A program made the position numbers and the translations under genes. Below, piece by piece: positions 6,753-16,296 of a stretch of DNA of 64,000 bases. Positions within the stretch are counted from its first letter, which is position 1; the number at the start of each line of letters is the position of its first letter. The stretch lies in contig NZ_CP179727.1 of assembly GCF_047425875.1 (NCBI RefSeq), forward strand, positions 1,178,001 through 1,242,000. Direction: 5' to 3'. Source of the stretch: Macrococcoides animalis (GTDB lineage: Bacteria; Bacillota; Bacilli; Staphylococcales; Staphylococcaceae). The notes under the pieces were generated by a model. It worked only from the letters and a program-made list of their open reading frames with translations. It was not told the origin of the DNA and did not search any database.

Positions 6753-9359
6753 ATGGTAGCAGTATTAGAAAAAAAACAAGTAGAAACAGAAGGCGCAGTA
6801 AAACAAATGATTGATACTTTAGCTGAAAACGGACAAGTTGCATTACGTATTTTAGCAAATAAAACTCAAGAAGAAATCAATCATATTGTTCATGAAATGA
6901 GTATGGCAGCCGTAGAACATCATATGTCGTTAGCGAAACAAGCTGTAGAAGAAACGGGTCGTGGTGTATATGAAGATAAAGCAATTAAAAACTTATATGC
7001 TTCAGAATATATTTGGAACTCAATTAAAGACAATAAAACGGTAGGCATTATTGGAGAAGATAAACAAAAAGGATTAACATATGTTGCTGAACCTGTAGGC
7101 GTGTTATGCGGTGTAACACCAACAACAAACCCAACATCTACAACAATATTTAAGGCTATGATTGCAATCAAAACGGGTAATCCAATCATCTTTGCATTTC
7201 ATCCGAGTGCACAAGCATCCTCAAAAGCTGCAGCTCAAGTTGTTTTAAATGCAGCTGTTAAAGCTGGTGCTCCACTTCACGCGATTCAATGGATTGAGCA
7301 TCCATCTGTAGAAGCAACAAAACAATTAATGAATCATGAACACATTGCATTAGTTTTAGCAACAGGTGGTGCTGGCATGGTGAAATCAGCGTATTCAACT
7401 GGAAAGCCCGCATTAGGTGTAGGTCCTGGTAACGTACCATCATATATCGAAAAATCAGCACACATAAAACGTGCAGTGAATGATGTGATTGCCTCTAAAA
7501 CATTCGATAATGGTATGATCTGTGCTTCTGAGCAAGCTGTTATCGTCGATGCAGACGTCTACGAATCTGTGAAAGCAGAGTTCTTAGCACATCAATGTTA
7601 TATCGTAAACAAAAAGGAATTAAAGTTATTAGAAGACGCTGTCATGAATGATGGTAAATATGCTGTACGTCCTGAAATTGTTGGACGATCAGCAATCCAA
7701 ATCGCTGAATTAGCAGATATCAAAGTACCTGTTGGTACAAAATTATTAATAGCCGAACTTAGTGGTGTTGGTGAAGCTTATCCGTTATCACGTGAAAAAC
7801 TGTCACCTGTACTTGCAATGGTAAAAGCCGCTTCTACTGAACAAGCATTAAAACTATGTGATGCTATGCTCAACTTAGGTGGTTTAGGTCATACAGCTGT
7901 TATACACTCAGAAGACGAACAATTACAAAATGCTTTTGGTTTACGCATGAAAGCTTGTCGTATATTAGTGAATACACCATCTGCTGCAGGAGGTATTGGT
8001 GATATGTATAATGAGTTAATTCCATCATTAACTTTAGGCTGTGGCTCTCATGGTAAAAACTCAGTGTCTCATAATGTATCTTCACAAGATTTAATTAACA
8101 TCAAAACAATAGCGAAACGTCGCAACAACATGCAATGGTTCAAATTGCCACCAAAAATTTATTTCGAACAAAATTCTTTACTTTACTTAGCAGAAATGGA
8201 GAAAGTAGAACGTGTCATGCTCGTTTGTGACCCTGGTATGGTTGAACATGGTTATGCAACTCTTGTTCAAGAAGTCCTACAAAGAAGACAAACACAACCT
8301 GACATCAAAATTTTTAGTGATGTTGAACCCAACCCATCAACGAATACAGTATATAAAGGGTTAGAAATGATTACCGACTTCCAACCTGATACAATAATCG
8401 CCCTTGGTGGTGGATCAGCAATGGATGCTGCAAAGGCAATGTGGATGTTCTTTGAACACCCAGAAACATCATTCTTCGGCGCAAAACAAAAATTCTTGGA
8501 TATTCGTAAACGTACTTATAAAATTGGCAAACCAGAAAATGCAAAATTCATTTGTATCCCAACAACATCAGGAACAGGTTCTGAAGTAACACCATTTGCG
8601 GTAATTACAGATAGTGACACACACGTTAAATATCCTTTAGCTGATTATGCTTTAACACCAGATGTAGCTATCATTGATCCTCAATTTGTAATGAGTGTGC
8701 CAAAAAGTGTAACTGCTGATACTGGAATGGATGTATTAACACATGCAATAGAATCATATGTTTCAGTTATGGCATCAGATTATACAAGAGGATTAAGTCT
8801 CCAAGCGATTAAATTAACATTTGAATACTTAAAACAATCTGTTGATCAAGGCGATAAGTTATCTCGCGAAAAAATGCACAATGCTTCAACCATGGCAGGA
8901 ATGGCATTTGCTAATGCATTCTTAGGTATAAATCACTCAATTGCACATAAAATAGGTGGAGAGTATGGCATCCCTCATGGTAGAACAAACGCAATACTAT
9001 TGCCACATGTTATTCGTTACAATGCTAAAGATCCACAAAAACACGCATTATTCCCTAAATATGAATTCTTCAGAGCGCACACTGATTATGCAGAAATTGC
9101 TAGATTCTTAGGATTAAAAGGTGAAACAACTGAAGAACTTGTAGAAGCATTTTCCACTGCAGTCTATAAGTTAGGACAATCAATTGGTATTCAAATGAAC
9201 TTAAAATCACAAGGCGTAACGGAAACAATGCTCGATGCTACCATTGATAAAATGGCTGAACTTGCATATGAAGACCAATGCACAACAGCAAACCCTAAAG
9301 AACCATTAATCAGTGAGTTAAAAGGTATTATTAAAACAGCTTACGATTACGAACAATAA
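6753..9359 (+). CDS. adhE: Bifunctional acetaldehyde-CoA/alcohol dehydrogenase AdhE
   Basis: An 868-residue fusion that reduces acetyl-CoA to acetaldehyde and then to ethanol with NADH, the main route for regenerating NAD+ in anaerobic fermentation. The N-terminal aldehyde dehydrogenase half (about 15-440) has the catalytic Cys in NGMICASEQA near residue 253. The C-terminal iron-dependent alcohol dehydrogenase half (about 455-860) has ALGGGSAMDAAK near 550 and the metal-ligand stretch FLGINHSIAHKIGGEYGIPHGR near 730. Full length and both active sites are intact. The Rex site at the start codon and the distal palindrome match its known redox control. It stands alone, with its own terminator. 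Confidence 0.97.
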   Translation: MVAVLEKKQVETEGAVKQMIDTLAENGQVALRILANKTQEEINHIVHEMSMAAVEHHMSLAKQAVEETGRGVYEDKAIKNLYASEYIWNSIKDNKTVGIIGEDKQKGLTYVAEPVGVLCGVTPTTNPTSTTIFKAMIAIKTGNPIIFAFHPSAQASSKAAAQVVLNAAVKAGAPLHAIQWIEHPSVEATKQLMNHEHIALVLATGGAGMVKSAYSTGKPALGVGPGNVPSYIEKSAHIKRAVNDVIASKTFDNGMICASEQAVIVDADVYESVKAEFLAHQCYIVNKKELKLLEDAVMNDGKYAVRPEIVGRSAIQIAELADIKVPVGTKLLIAELSGVGEAYPLSREKLSPVLAMVKAASTEQALKLCDAMLNLGGLGHTAVIHSEDEQLQNAFGLRMKACRILVNTPSAAGGIGDMYNELIPSLTLGCGSHGKNSVSHNVSSQDLINIKTIAKRRNNMQWFKLPPKIYFEQNSLLYLAEMEKVERVMLVCDPGMVEHGYATLVQEVLQRRQTQPDIKIFSDVEPNPSTNTVYKGLEMITDFQPDTIIALGGGSAMDAAKAMWMFFEHPETSFFGAKQKFLDIRKRTYKIGKPENAKFICIPTTSGTGSEVTPFAVITDSDTHVKYPLADYALTPDVAIIDPQFVMSVPKSVTADTGMDVLTHAIESYVSVMASDYTRGLSLQAIKLTFEYLKQSVDQGDKLSREKMHNASTMAGMAFANAFLGINHSIAHKIGGEYGIPHGRTNAILLPHVIRYNAKDPQKHALFPKYEFFRAHTDYAEIARFLGLKGETTEELVEAFSTAVYKLGQSIGIQMNLKSQGVTETMLDATIDKMAELAYEDQCTTANPKEPLISELKGIIKTAYDYEQ

Positions 9360-9390
9360 ATATCATTCAATTAACATGTAATAATACTTT

Positions 9391-9416
9391 AAAAGCGTCC
9401 ATTGGGCGCTTTTATT
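9391..9416 (+). terminator. Terminator after adhE
   Basis: AAAAGCG / CGCTTTT stem with loop TCCATTGGG, then TATTTTAT, 32 bp after the stop codon. Confidence 0.8.
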
Positions 9417-9506
9417 TTATGTAATAACTTATTCACATTACTCATAAGAAACTTTTACAATATTTGCTATAATAGACTTGAGGATGAAATATAAAGGAGT
9501 GATAAT

Positions 9507-10217
9507 ATGAAAACGTTGACTAAGTTAACCGTTGCGAGTCTAATCACGCTTACTTCAATTATTCCAATGCACGATACTCAAGCAGCTACAGTCAAAAAAA
9601 GTTGTACTATTTCTGTTAACCACAAAACTGTTTCAAAGATTAATGGTATACCTTTAGCAAATAAGAAATACTATATGTCTAGACATTATAATCCTGGGGC
9701 GAATAAGACCATGATTAAATGGTACAAAAAAATGAAATATGCTGCTAAGAAGCAAGGTATCACCTTAGATGTTGTTGGCCAACCCGGTGCATACGGATTT
9801 AGATCTTATGCCACGCAACAATATCTATATAATAACTATGTTTATCAGTACGGCAGTGCTTATGCTAATCGCATCTCTGCAAGACCTGGTACAAGTGAAC
9901 ATCAACTCGGTCTCGCAATGGACATCAAAGATGGAACCAACTACGGTACTTTAACAACAGCATTTGAGTATACACGTGCTTCAAAATTTCTACAAAAAAA
10001 TGCACATAAATATGGTTTCATTATTCGCTACTTAAAAGGAAAAGAGAACGTGACAGGATTTATGTATGAACCGTGGCACATTCGATATATTGGTCGCACA
10101 CATGCAGCACGCATTAAATACAATAAAGTGACACTTGAGGAGTATTTCGGTATTCAAGGTAAGAAACGATTAGCATCAGGTAAACACCGTGTTCGTGGTG
10201 TCATTTGCAAGTACTAG
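9507..10217 (+). CDS. Secreted D-alanyl-D-alanine carboxypeptidase, M15B (VanY-type)
   Basis: A 236-residue exported zinc peptidase that would trim the terminal D-Ala of peptidoglycan stem peptides. A signal peptide spans residues 1 to about 26 (basic MKTLTK, hydrophobic core, cleavage near TQA-AT). The M15 zinc motif SEHQLGLAMDIKD (His and Asp ligands) is near 130 and the third ligand and catalytic region EPWHIRYIG is near 185. The upstream motif GFRSYATQQYLY (with the substrate-binding Arg) is also typical. AAAGGAGTG precedes the ATG. No van regulators are nearby, so this is probably a general wall-maturation enzyme rather than glycopeptide resistance. Confidence 0.88.
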   Translation: MKTLTKLTVASLITLTSIIPMHDTQAATVKKSCTISVNHKTVSKINGIPLANKKYYMSRHYNPGANKTMIKWYKKMKYAAKKQGITLDVVGQPGAYGFRSYATQQYLYNNYVYQYGSAYANRISARPGTSEHQLGLAMDIKDGTNYGTLTTAFEYTRASKFLQKNAHKYGFIIRYLKGKENVTGFMYEPWHIRYIGRTHAARIKYNKVTLEEYFGIQGKKRLASGKHRVRGVICKY

Positions 10218-10228
10218 TAATTCATAAA

Positions 10229-10262
10229 AATACACCGCTAACAAATGTTAGCGGTGTATTTC
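10229..10262. terminator. Bidirectional terminator
   Basis: AAATACACCGCTAAC / GTTAGCGGTGTATTT, 12-bp plus stem with A/T runs on both sides, between the convergent DD-carboxypeptidase and SDR genes. Confidence 0.9.
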
Positions 10263-10271
10263 AATATATTA

Positions 10272-11150
10272 TTAGTTAATCGGTGAACCACCTGTTATAC
10301 CATAAACTTGCCCTGTAATATAACTTGCATTATCACTCGCAAGTAATACATATACATCTGCAAGTTCTACAGGTTGTCCAGCACGTTGTAATGGTTCTTT
10401 TTGACCGAACTCAGGAATTTTATCTTGATGTTGTCCACCACTAATTTGTAAAGGTGTCCAAACAGGACCCGGTGCAACACTATTAACGCGAATACCTTTT
10501 GGCCCAAGTTGTGCAGCTAAAGATTTCGTAATTGAGATATTACAACTCTTCGTCATTGCATAATCTACAAGTTGCAAACTCGGTTTTACACCCTGAATTG
10601 AACTTGTAATAATAATACTCGAACCAGGTTGTAAGTATTTCATCGCCGCTTGAATAGAGAATACATTGGAGAATACATTCACTTCAAACGTATCACGTAA
10701 TTGTTGTTCTTCTAAGTTTTCAATATCATACTCATATTGTTGCATTCCTGCATTGAGGACTAGAATATCTAAACCGCCTAGCGCTTCATGTGCTTGATCA
10801 ATCATATCTTTAGCAAACTGTTTGTCGCGTAAGTCACCAGGAAGTAGGACACATTTCTGACCTGCATCTTCAATATACTTTTTCACTTCTTCAGCATCTG
10901 TTTGCTCATCAGGATGATAGTTAATTGCAACATCTGCGCCTTCACGTGCATAACTGATAGCAGCAGCGCGGCCAATACCAGAGTCCCCACCTGTAACAAG
11001 TGCTTTTTTACCAACTAATTTCTCAGCACCTTTGTAGCTCTCTTCACCACAATCAGGTACAGGCGTCATCTTGCTCTGAATACCAGGATATTCCTGAGGC
11101 TGTTTCTCGAACTTATCATTAAAGTGCTTTGTTAACGGATTTGTTGACAT
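10272..11150 (-). CDS. SDR family oxidoreductase (YdaD/Gsp39-like)
   Basis: A 292-residue classical short-chain dehydrogenase with the N-terminal extension typical of general-stress members (NPLTKHFNDKFEKQPQEYPG). The nucleotide motif VTGGDSGIGRAAA lies near residue 53, the structural NAG motif in LVLNAGMQQYE near 130, and the catalytic tetrad has Ser in ITSSIQG and YAMTK (Tyr/Lys) near 197. The substrate is not predictable; homologues are annotated as glucose 1-dehydrogenase-like stress proteins. AGGAGGAAT precedes the ATG. The gene is monocistronic, with a terminator directly after it. Confidence 0.88.
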   Translation of the reverse strand: MSTNPLTKHFNDKFEKQPQEYPGIQSKMTPVPDCGEESYKGAEKLVGKKALVTGGDSGIGRAAAISYAREGADVAINYHPDEQTDAEEVKKYIEDAGQKCVLLPGDLRDKQFAKDMIDQAHEALGGLDILVLNAGMQQYEYDIENLEEQQLRDTFEVNVFSNVFSIQAAMKYLQPGSSIIITSSIQGVKPSLQLVDYAMTKSCNISITKSLAAQLGPKGIRVNSVAPGPVWTPLQISGGQHQDKIPEFGQKEPLQRAGQPVELADVYVLLASDNASYITGQVYGITGGSPIN

Positions 11151-11259
11151 TATTATTCCTCCTAAAAGCGTAATACTCTATATATACCCGTTTTATAAAT
11201 TCTAAAATTAAAAAGTAGGAAAAAATAATAATTTTGTTCTTATGTTTCGTGTGAAACAA

Positions 11260-11835
11260 TTAGCCTTTCTTATTGTTATATACTTTTACGATTTCTAATT
11301 TATATTTCGGAAACTGGAACTTTTCACCTTTAATATTTTCAATAGGTGCATCGTGTTTAATATAATATTTAAACGTGCAGAACTAGTTTTGTTGTGCAAT
11401 CATATCACCATCAAAAGATTGGGTTAATTTATCTTGATAGTTATCTTGAATCCTCGGATCTAAATAAATTTGAAATTTATTGTTATGCTCAATTACAAAA
11501 ATGGGTGCAATATAAGGAATTTCTTTATAATGATTCGTAATGTCATTCATTGGATAGATTAATAATGTTGGATAAATACTCTTTTTTCCTAATTTAATTC
11601 CTTCACCTTTTGCGATTTCCACATTACTATAATTGTTTTTATTAATGAATGTGTTAATGACTTCATCATATGAATTTTATAACTTATTTTTCATATTTAA
11701 ATCATCAGTTTCATAACTTTCAACAACAATCATATGTTTAAGATGCTCTTGTTTCGTCATTTCATAGTACACAATTGATCCAACAATAATAAGCAACATC
11801 GCAATAATACTTAATAACTTTTTACTTTTATCCAA
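11260..11835 (-). pseudogene. Decayed membrane-anchored protein with two in-frame stops
   Basis: A single reading frame of 192 codons runs from a TTG start at 11835 (AGAGGTG upstream) to TAA at 11260, interrupted by TAA after LNMKNKL and by TAG after GDMIAQQN. The sequence continues sensibly through both stops (NSYDEVINTF, then FCTFKYYIKHDAP), so these are nonsense mutations, not gene ends. The product had one N-terminal membrane helix (KKLLSIIAMLLIIVGSIVYY) and an extracytoplasmic domain. The family is not recognised. It lies downstream of XRE-type regulator genes with membrane domains. Confidence 0.75.
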
Positions 11836-11906
11836 ACGAACACCTCTTTTTATTTTATTATACTTTTTTTTACACAATATAATCAATTTCATTTATTAAT
11901 GCATAA

Positions 11907-11934
11907 AAAAGGACAATCCAAAGATTGTCCTTAA
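11907..11934 (-). terminator. Terminator after the XRE-membrane gene
   Basis: AAGGACAATC / GATTGTCCTT, followed on the minus strand by a T run, 9 bp beyond the stop at 11941. Confidence 0.8.
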
Positions 11935-11940
11935 ACAATA

Positions 11941-12531
11941 TTATTGAAATAAATTTAAACTACTTATACCCAAAAATACAGTTACTACAACAAATAATAG
12001 TACTATTAATATACTCTGCCAAAGATCTTTCAATGAATCTCTAGAATAAGGATTTCCCTCGGCACCATTATCGAAAAATTTAACGATTTCTTCATAGGTC
12101 TTAACGTTATACTTCGATTTTAATTTCTCAATCTTTAAAGCGTAATACAATCCAATTAACATTAAACCAAAATTAATTACCATTCCCCAATCTCCGAGAT
12201 ATTTTAATACTGGTCCAATAGATATAGCACCCAACACCATAAATATTAACATCCACCACGAATAACGATTCATACTACTCTTATCAATTACATTTCTCAT
12301 TTCTACTACATCTCCTTTAACTAGTTCATCTAAAGAAACATTGAATAGAACACTGAGTGCAATCAAATTATGTAAGTCTGGATAACTTCTTTCATTCTCC
12401 CAATTTGATATCGTCTGACTGGAAACATAAATCTTCTCTGCCAAATCTGCTTGAGAAAAATCCATCCCTTTTCTATATTTTCTAATTTGATTTCCAACAT
12501 CCATATCCAACAGCTCCTTCCCATTCAACAT
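11941..12531 (-). CDS. XRE-family regulator with C-terminal membrane helices
   Basis: A 196-residue protein. A Cro/C1-type HTH occupies residues about 12-66 (IRKYRKGMDFSQADLAEKIYVSSQTISNWENERSYPD, then a DELVKGD tail). Two hydrophobic segments follow near 92-135 (WWMLIFMVLGAISIGPVL; MVINFGLMLIGLYYALKI), and a last one near 172-192. Such membrane-tethered repressors occur in pairs in Firmicutes. The next gene upstream is a related but frameshifted one. The start at MLNGKELLDM or at MDVGNQIRKY cannot be fixed; GAAGGAG upstream favours the former. Confidence 0.75.
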   Translation of the reverse strand: MLNGKELLDMDVGNQIRKYRKGMDFSQADLAEKIYVSSQTISNWENERSYPDLHNLIALSVLFNVSLDELVKGDVVEMRNVIDKSSMNRYSWWMLIFMVLGAISIGPVLKYLGDWGMVINFGLMLIGLYYALKIEKLKSKYNVKTYEEIVKFFDNGAEGNPYSRDSLKDLWQSILIVLLFVVVTVFLGISSLNLFQ

Positions 12532-12631
12532 AACTTGTCAAATCCAATTCTCGCCATCTAATATCTTTATAATACAACAAAATAAGGACTATAAAATGAT
12601 TTATAGTTCTTATTTCCTAGGTAATAGTTAT

Positions 12632-13287
12632 CTAATACTCAATTTTTTCATATTTTTTAGTCATATTTTGACGATATAATGGTGGAATTGCATCCCATTC
12701 TACAAATGCAATCTTATCTACATAAAGTCCTTTATGGTGTACCATTGCATAGTGTCTATTATCCGGTGCTTGACCGCCTTCAAAAGTAAGTGTTGAGGTT
12801 TCCCCAAAAGGTGTATCAAAAACTATCATATTTTTATACGGATCTGGAAACTGTGGTTTTTTCTTTTCTCATCATATTTCTTACCACCATTATAAGTTAC
12901 TTCTTTAGGCAGTGTAGTATATCCTATTTGGTAATCCATTAAGGGATTAATCCTATCAACCATCTCATTCTTATTTTGATATACACTGAAAAATATAAAT
13001 AATCCTAAGATGAATACTCCTAGTGATATTAGCAAGTACTTATAAATGTTCTTAAATCTTAAATCTTTATCAATTTTCTTAATCATTTCATCGTCTCCTT
13101 TTAAAAAAGTGTCTAAAGATAGATCAAATGTTTCTGCCAATTTTATAATCATTGAGACATCTGGATATGTTCTTCCTGTTTCCCAACTTGATATTGTTTT
13201 ATCAGAAATGTTTAATATATCGCCAAGCTCTTTTTGTGTTAGTTTTTTTGTAATACGATTTTCTTTTATCGCTTTGTTGATTTCCAT
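12632..13287 (-). pseudogene. XRE regulator with membrane anchor and C-terminal domain, frameshifted
   Basis: Two overlapping frames join at an A-rich run near 12860-12868. The first part (start ATG 13287, GGAGGACA upstream) has an HTH (ITKKLTQKELGDILNISDKT), then DDEMIKK and one membrane helix (YLLISLGVFILGLFIFF). The second part continues in another frame (KKPQFPDPYKNMIVFDTPFG to TKKYEKIEY, stop 12632). Restoring one base in the A run gives a continuous protein of about 218 residues. This may be a true pseudogene, a slippage-based phase switch, or a sequencing error in the homopolymer. Confidence 0.7.
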
Positions 13288-13360
13288 TAAGTTGTCCTCC
13301 TCGAGATCATTATTATCTTTACTATACACTGAAGCTACCTAGCAATTGTAGAAACAATAA

Positions 13361-13396
13361 AAATAAGCACTCTACGATGTGTAGAATACTTATTTT
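13361..13396 (-). terminator. Terminator after the FAD oxidoreductase
   Basis: AATAAGCACTCTAC / GTAGAATACTTATT, an imperfect stem followed by T-rich sequence on the minus strand, 22 bp past the stop. Confidence 0.65.
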
Positions 13397-13417
13397 ACGG
13401 ATTATTTAACTTATAAA

Positions 13418-14611
13418 TTATCGCTTCAGTTTAAAGATTTCAGACAACGGATTGTATTTTCCTTCAATCATATCAAGTAATAGTTTACTACCAAATGATG
13501 AATAGACTGTTCCGTTACCACCATATCCATATAGGCCATATACTTCTGCATCTTCTTCAATTTTGCCGATAAATGGCTTACCATCTTTCGTTTCACCAAA
13601 CCTTGCTCCATAAGCATATTCTATCGTAAGTTCTAACTCAGGATAAAGTTTATTCAATGCTTTAATCAGTCGCTTACCTTGTTTTTGTATATGTTTTTCG
13701 TTTGGTATTTTATCTGTCTTTTCATCTAATCCACCAATTAATACTCTATTTCCCGGGACATGTCTAATATATAAATAGGGTCTCGCAGACTCCCATATCA
13801 TCACTTTATCTTTCCAAAATTCTTTTTCATCTATCGGCTCTGTCACAACAGCATAACTCGCAACAAATTCCTCATGATTAATATAGCGTTTCGTTATTTT
13901 ATTATTCGCATAGCCTGTTGTCATAATTAGTTTATCGGCTGTGATTGTTTGGTTATTAAACTGACATTCAATTTGATTATCTACCTTTTTGTATTTGATG
14001 AGTTCAGTTTGTTCCATAACATCTAAATGGTAATTGGAATGTGCAAGCTTTACCACTTCATTTACAAATACATATGGATTAATCTCGGCATCTTCATGTG
14101 TAATGAGTGCATTATATTTATCAATACCATAGTCTTCTAATAGTTGTGTCTGATCTATATAATCTACAGGAAAATCAAAATATTTTAACGCTTCATATTC
14201 ATCTTTAATCGTCTTTTTATCGCGTTTAGTAGATGCGATAAAGAGGCTATCACGTGTTATAAAGTTTACTCTAGAATCGAGTAATTTTGAAATCTTCTCA
14301 ATGTCTTCTAAACCTTCTTTACTCGCTTTATAGAAATGATAGGCTTCCAGTTCACCAAAGTCTTTAATACATTCATGCAGTAATTTATCACTCATATATT
14401 GCATTAAGCCTGTATTTGCTGCACTACTCGCACTGCCAATCTCATCTTTTTCAACGAGTAACGTGCTATAACCTTTTTCTGCTACACGATATGCAGTCAG
14501 TGCACCACTCATCCCCCCACCTATGATAACAACATCATAGTGTGTATCAATTTCATCTTTATAAGACTTCTTTAAATACGTATCTGGCCAATATACTTTT
14601 CCATTATGCAT
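13418..14611 (-). CDS. FAD-dependent oxidoreductase, DAO family
   Basis: A 397-residue flavoprotein of the glycine/D-amino-acid oxidase family. The FAD-binding Rossmann motif is VVIIGGGMSGALTAYRVAEKG near residue 30, followed by LLVEKDEIGSASSAANTGLMQ. The C-terminal flavin-contact region GLYGYGGNGTVYSSFG is near 365. The N-terminal NGKVYWPDTY extension resembles gamma-glutamylputrescine or other amine oxidoreductases in which the flavin domain follows a short W-P motif. The substrate is unknown; oxidation of an amine or amino acid is expected. Start at MHNGK is supported by AGGGGTG nine bases upstream. Confidence 0.8.
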   Translation of the reverse strand: MHNGKVYWPDTYLKKSYKDEIDTHYDVVIIGGGMSGALTAYRVAEKGYSTLLVEKDEIGSASSAANTGLMQYMSDKLLHECIKDFGELEAYHFYKASKEGLEDIEKISKLLDSRVNFITRDSLFIASTKRDKKTIKDEYEALKYFDFPVDYIDQTQLLEDYGIDKYNALITHEDAEINPYVFVNEVVKLAHSNYHLDVMEQTELIKYKKVDNQIECQFNNQTITADKLIMTTGYANNKITKRYINHEEFVASYAVVTEPIDEKEFWKDKVMIWESARPYLYIRHVPGNRVLIGGLDEKTDKIPNEKHIQKQGKRLIKALNKLYPELELTIEYAYGARFGETKDGKPFIGKIEEDAEVYGLYGYGGNGTVYSSFGSKLLLDMIEGKYNPLSEIFKLKR

Positions 14612-14696
14612 ATTTAACACCCCTTAAGAATGATTCTTTCTCTTTAACTTCAACATACCCAAAGTTGCTATTAATATGCGTTGGCTAATTCGAATG

Positions 14697-15566
14697 CTAT
14701 TTTTCTAATCGATTAATTTTTATATTTATACCGAAGCATTCATTTAATAACTGCTGGTAATTATCTCGTGTTACTGGCACTATATTTTTCATTTCTGCTT
14801 TAGACAGTGTTAAATTATTATGTGTCATTGTAACTCTGCCAAATGGTTTTGGCATAGTCACTAATAATTGCCTCACAAATATTGATTCTGGGTTTACTTG
14901 GTTATACTCGATACTACTCTTGAAGTAATGGATGACTTTTGGCTTAAATGTTGATTCGTATAATGTCTCAAAATGATTTTCAACCTCTTTTTGTACAAGG
15001 ATACTATCATCTGATACTTGAATTGCGCGGTATTTACCATTTATATCATTTACAAGTTTAATATCATGATCATTCGCTGTACTAATTGGAATTGCACTTA
15101 CAGGTAAATCTCCAAAGCCAACATCTGCGATATAGTATTCATGATTGATACATACAATCGTCGACATATGAGAGTCTTCTCTACTTCTACCTTTTGGTGT
15201 AATAATTGTTGCTGATACATTATAGGCTTCAAAACCTTTTTTAATAAGATAATGTTTAAAGAATGTATTCAACTCATAACAATAACCTCCACGATGTTCA
15301 GTTATGATTTTTTGATATAATCCATCTAAAGTTAAATCGATTGGTACTTTATTTTGCACACTGATATTTTCAAAGGGTACTTTGTACATAAAGTATTTCA
15401 TCAGTTTGTCTAAATAGGATACTTTCAACTTATATTTAATCTCATTTTCTGAATCGTAATTAAATTGATCATCTAAATTGATATATTGATCAATCTTTAT
15501 TACTTGTTCATCTGAAAATGATTCTGTACTTGTTGGTAATGTCGTCATAACTTTCACTCCAAACAT
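14697..15566 (-). CDS. Arylamine N-acetyltransferase (NAT)
   Basis: A 289-residue enzyme that transfers acetyl from acetyl-CoA to arylamines or arylhydrazines. The catalytic triad is visible: Cys in HRGGYCYELNTFF (near 112), His in REDSHMSTIV (near 150) and Asp in YIADVGFGD (near 166). VPFENISVQ is the typical N-terminal family motif. GAGGTG seven bases before the ATG at 15566 supports this start. The next gene downstream is the FAD oxidoreductase, 86 bp away on the same strand; a shared role in amine detoxification is possible but unproven. Confidence 0.92.
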   Translation of the reverse strand: MFGVKVMTTLPTSTESFSDEQVIKIDQYINLDDQFNYDSENEIKYKLKVSYLDKLMKYFMYKVPFENISVQNKVPIDLTLDGLYQKIITEHRGGYCYELNTFFKHYLIKKGFEAYNVSATIITPKGRSREDSHMSTIVCINHEYYIADVGFGDLPVSAIPISTANDHDIKLVNDINGKYRAIQVSDDSILVQKEVENHFETLYESTFKPKVIHYFKSSIEYNQVNPESIFVRQLLVTMPKPFGRVTMTHNNLTLSKAEMKNIVPVTRDNYQQLLNECFGINIKINRLEK

Positions 15567-15713
15567 ATTATTTCACCTCTATTATATTGAACGTCCTCTA
15601 TCGCTTCAATGATACAAATTTAAACATAACAATAAAACCAAATTCTTGCTTAATCCCGGGAGATGGATTACTGTCTAATTACATTACATATTAAACAATG
15701 AAAAGGTGACGGA

Positions 15714-16259
15714 ATGAAAATCGTTGGTATTAGTGGGAACCCGTATGCAAACTCAACCAACTTAAAAGTACTTGAGAAGGTTGGTGCTGAATTAGAATCA
15801 CAAGGACACACTTTTGAAGTGATTCATGAAGTAAAAGATTTACCGCTATTTAATCCACAAACGGAGTATCAAGAACATTACGATATCGTTAATCAGATGA
15901 GAGCGAAAGTGAAAGAAGCTGACTTTTTAGTAATTGTGAGCCCTGAATACATGGGCGGTGTTCCAGCTATTTTAAAGAACGCACTTGAATGGATGTTGTC
16001 AGAAGCAACACTGATGCAAAAGCCTACAGCATTTGTTATTCATTCACCGATTGGTAAACATGCAGTTGAAGCATTGAACAGACATTTAAGTATTATGGGT
16101 GCAACACTAAAAGAGGAATGGCAATTATTGATTAGTTACAATAAAAGAATTGAAAGAAAAGATGGATGGTTTCAAGATGATTCCGTCAATGATCAGTTAA
16201 AAGCATTCATCCAAAATGTAAGTACTTATCATCACCAGATTATATTTCCCAAGCAATAA
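15714..16259 (+). CDS. NADPH-dependent FMN reductase (azoreductase-like)
   Basis: A 181-residue flavodoxin-fold reductase. SGNPYANSTNLKVLEKV at residues 6-22 matches the phosphate-binding loop of the FMN_red family, and VSPEYMGGVPAILKNALEW near 75-93 is the second flavin-binding motif. Homologues use NAD(P)H and FMN to reduce quinones, azo dyes or chromate. AAAGGTGACGG precedes the ATG. It is transcribed divergently from the arylamine acetyltransferase and ends at a strong terminator shared with tetR. Confidence 0.88.
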   Translation: MKIVGISGNPYANSTNLKVLEKVGAELESQGHTFEVIHEVKDLPLFNPQTEYQEHYDIVNQMRAKVKEADFLVIVSPEYMGGVPAILKNALEWMLSEATLMQKPTAFVIHSPIGKHAVEALNRHLSIMGATLKEEWQLLISYNKRIERKDGWFQDDSVNDQLKAFIQNVSTYHHQIIFPKQ

Positions 16260-16293
16260 AAACGAACCATTCGGATCCGAATGGTTCGTTTTT
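16259..16293. terminator. Bidirectional terminator
   Basis: AAAACGAACCATTCGGATCC and its inverted arm GGATCCGAATGGTTCGTTTT form a near-perfect hairpin between the convergent reductase and tetR genes. Confidence 0.92.
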
Positions 16294-16296
16294 AAG

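Noticed and set aside
9507..10217. Vancomycin-resistance vanY
   Set aside because: No vanR/S/H/A/X genes nearby; the M15B family is widespread in ordinary wall maturation.
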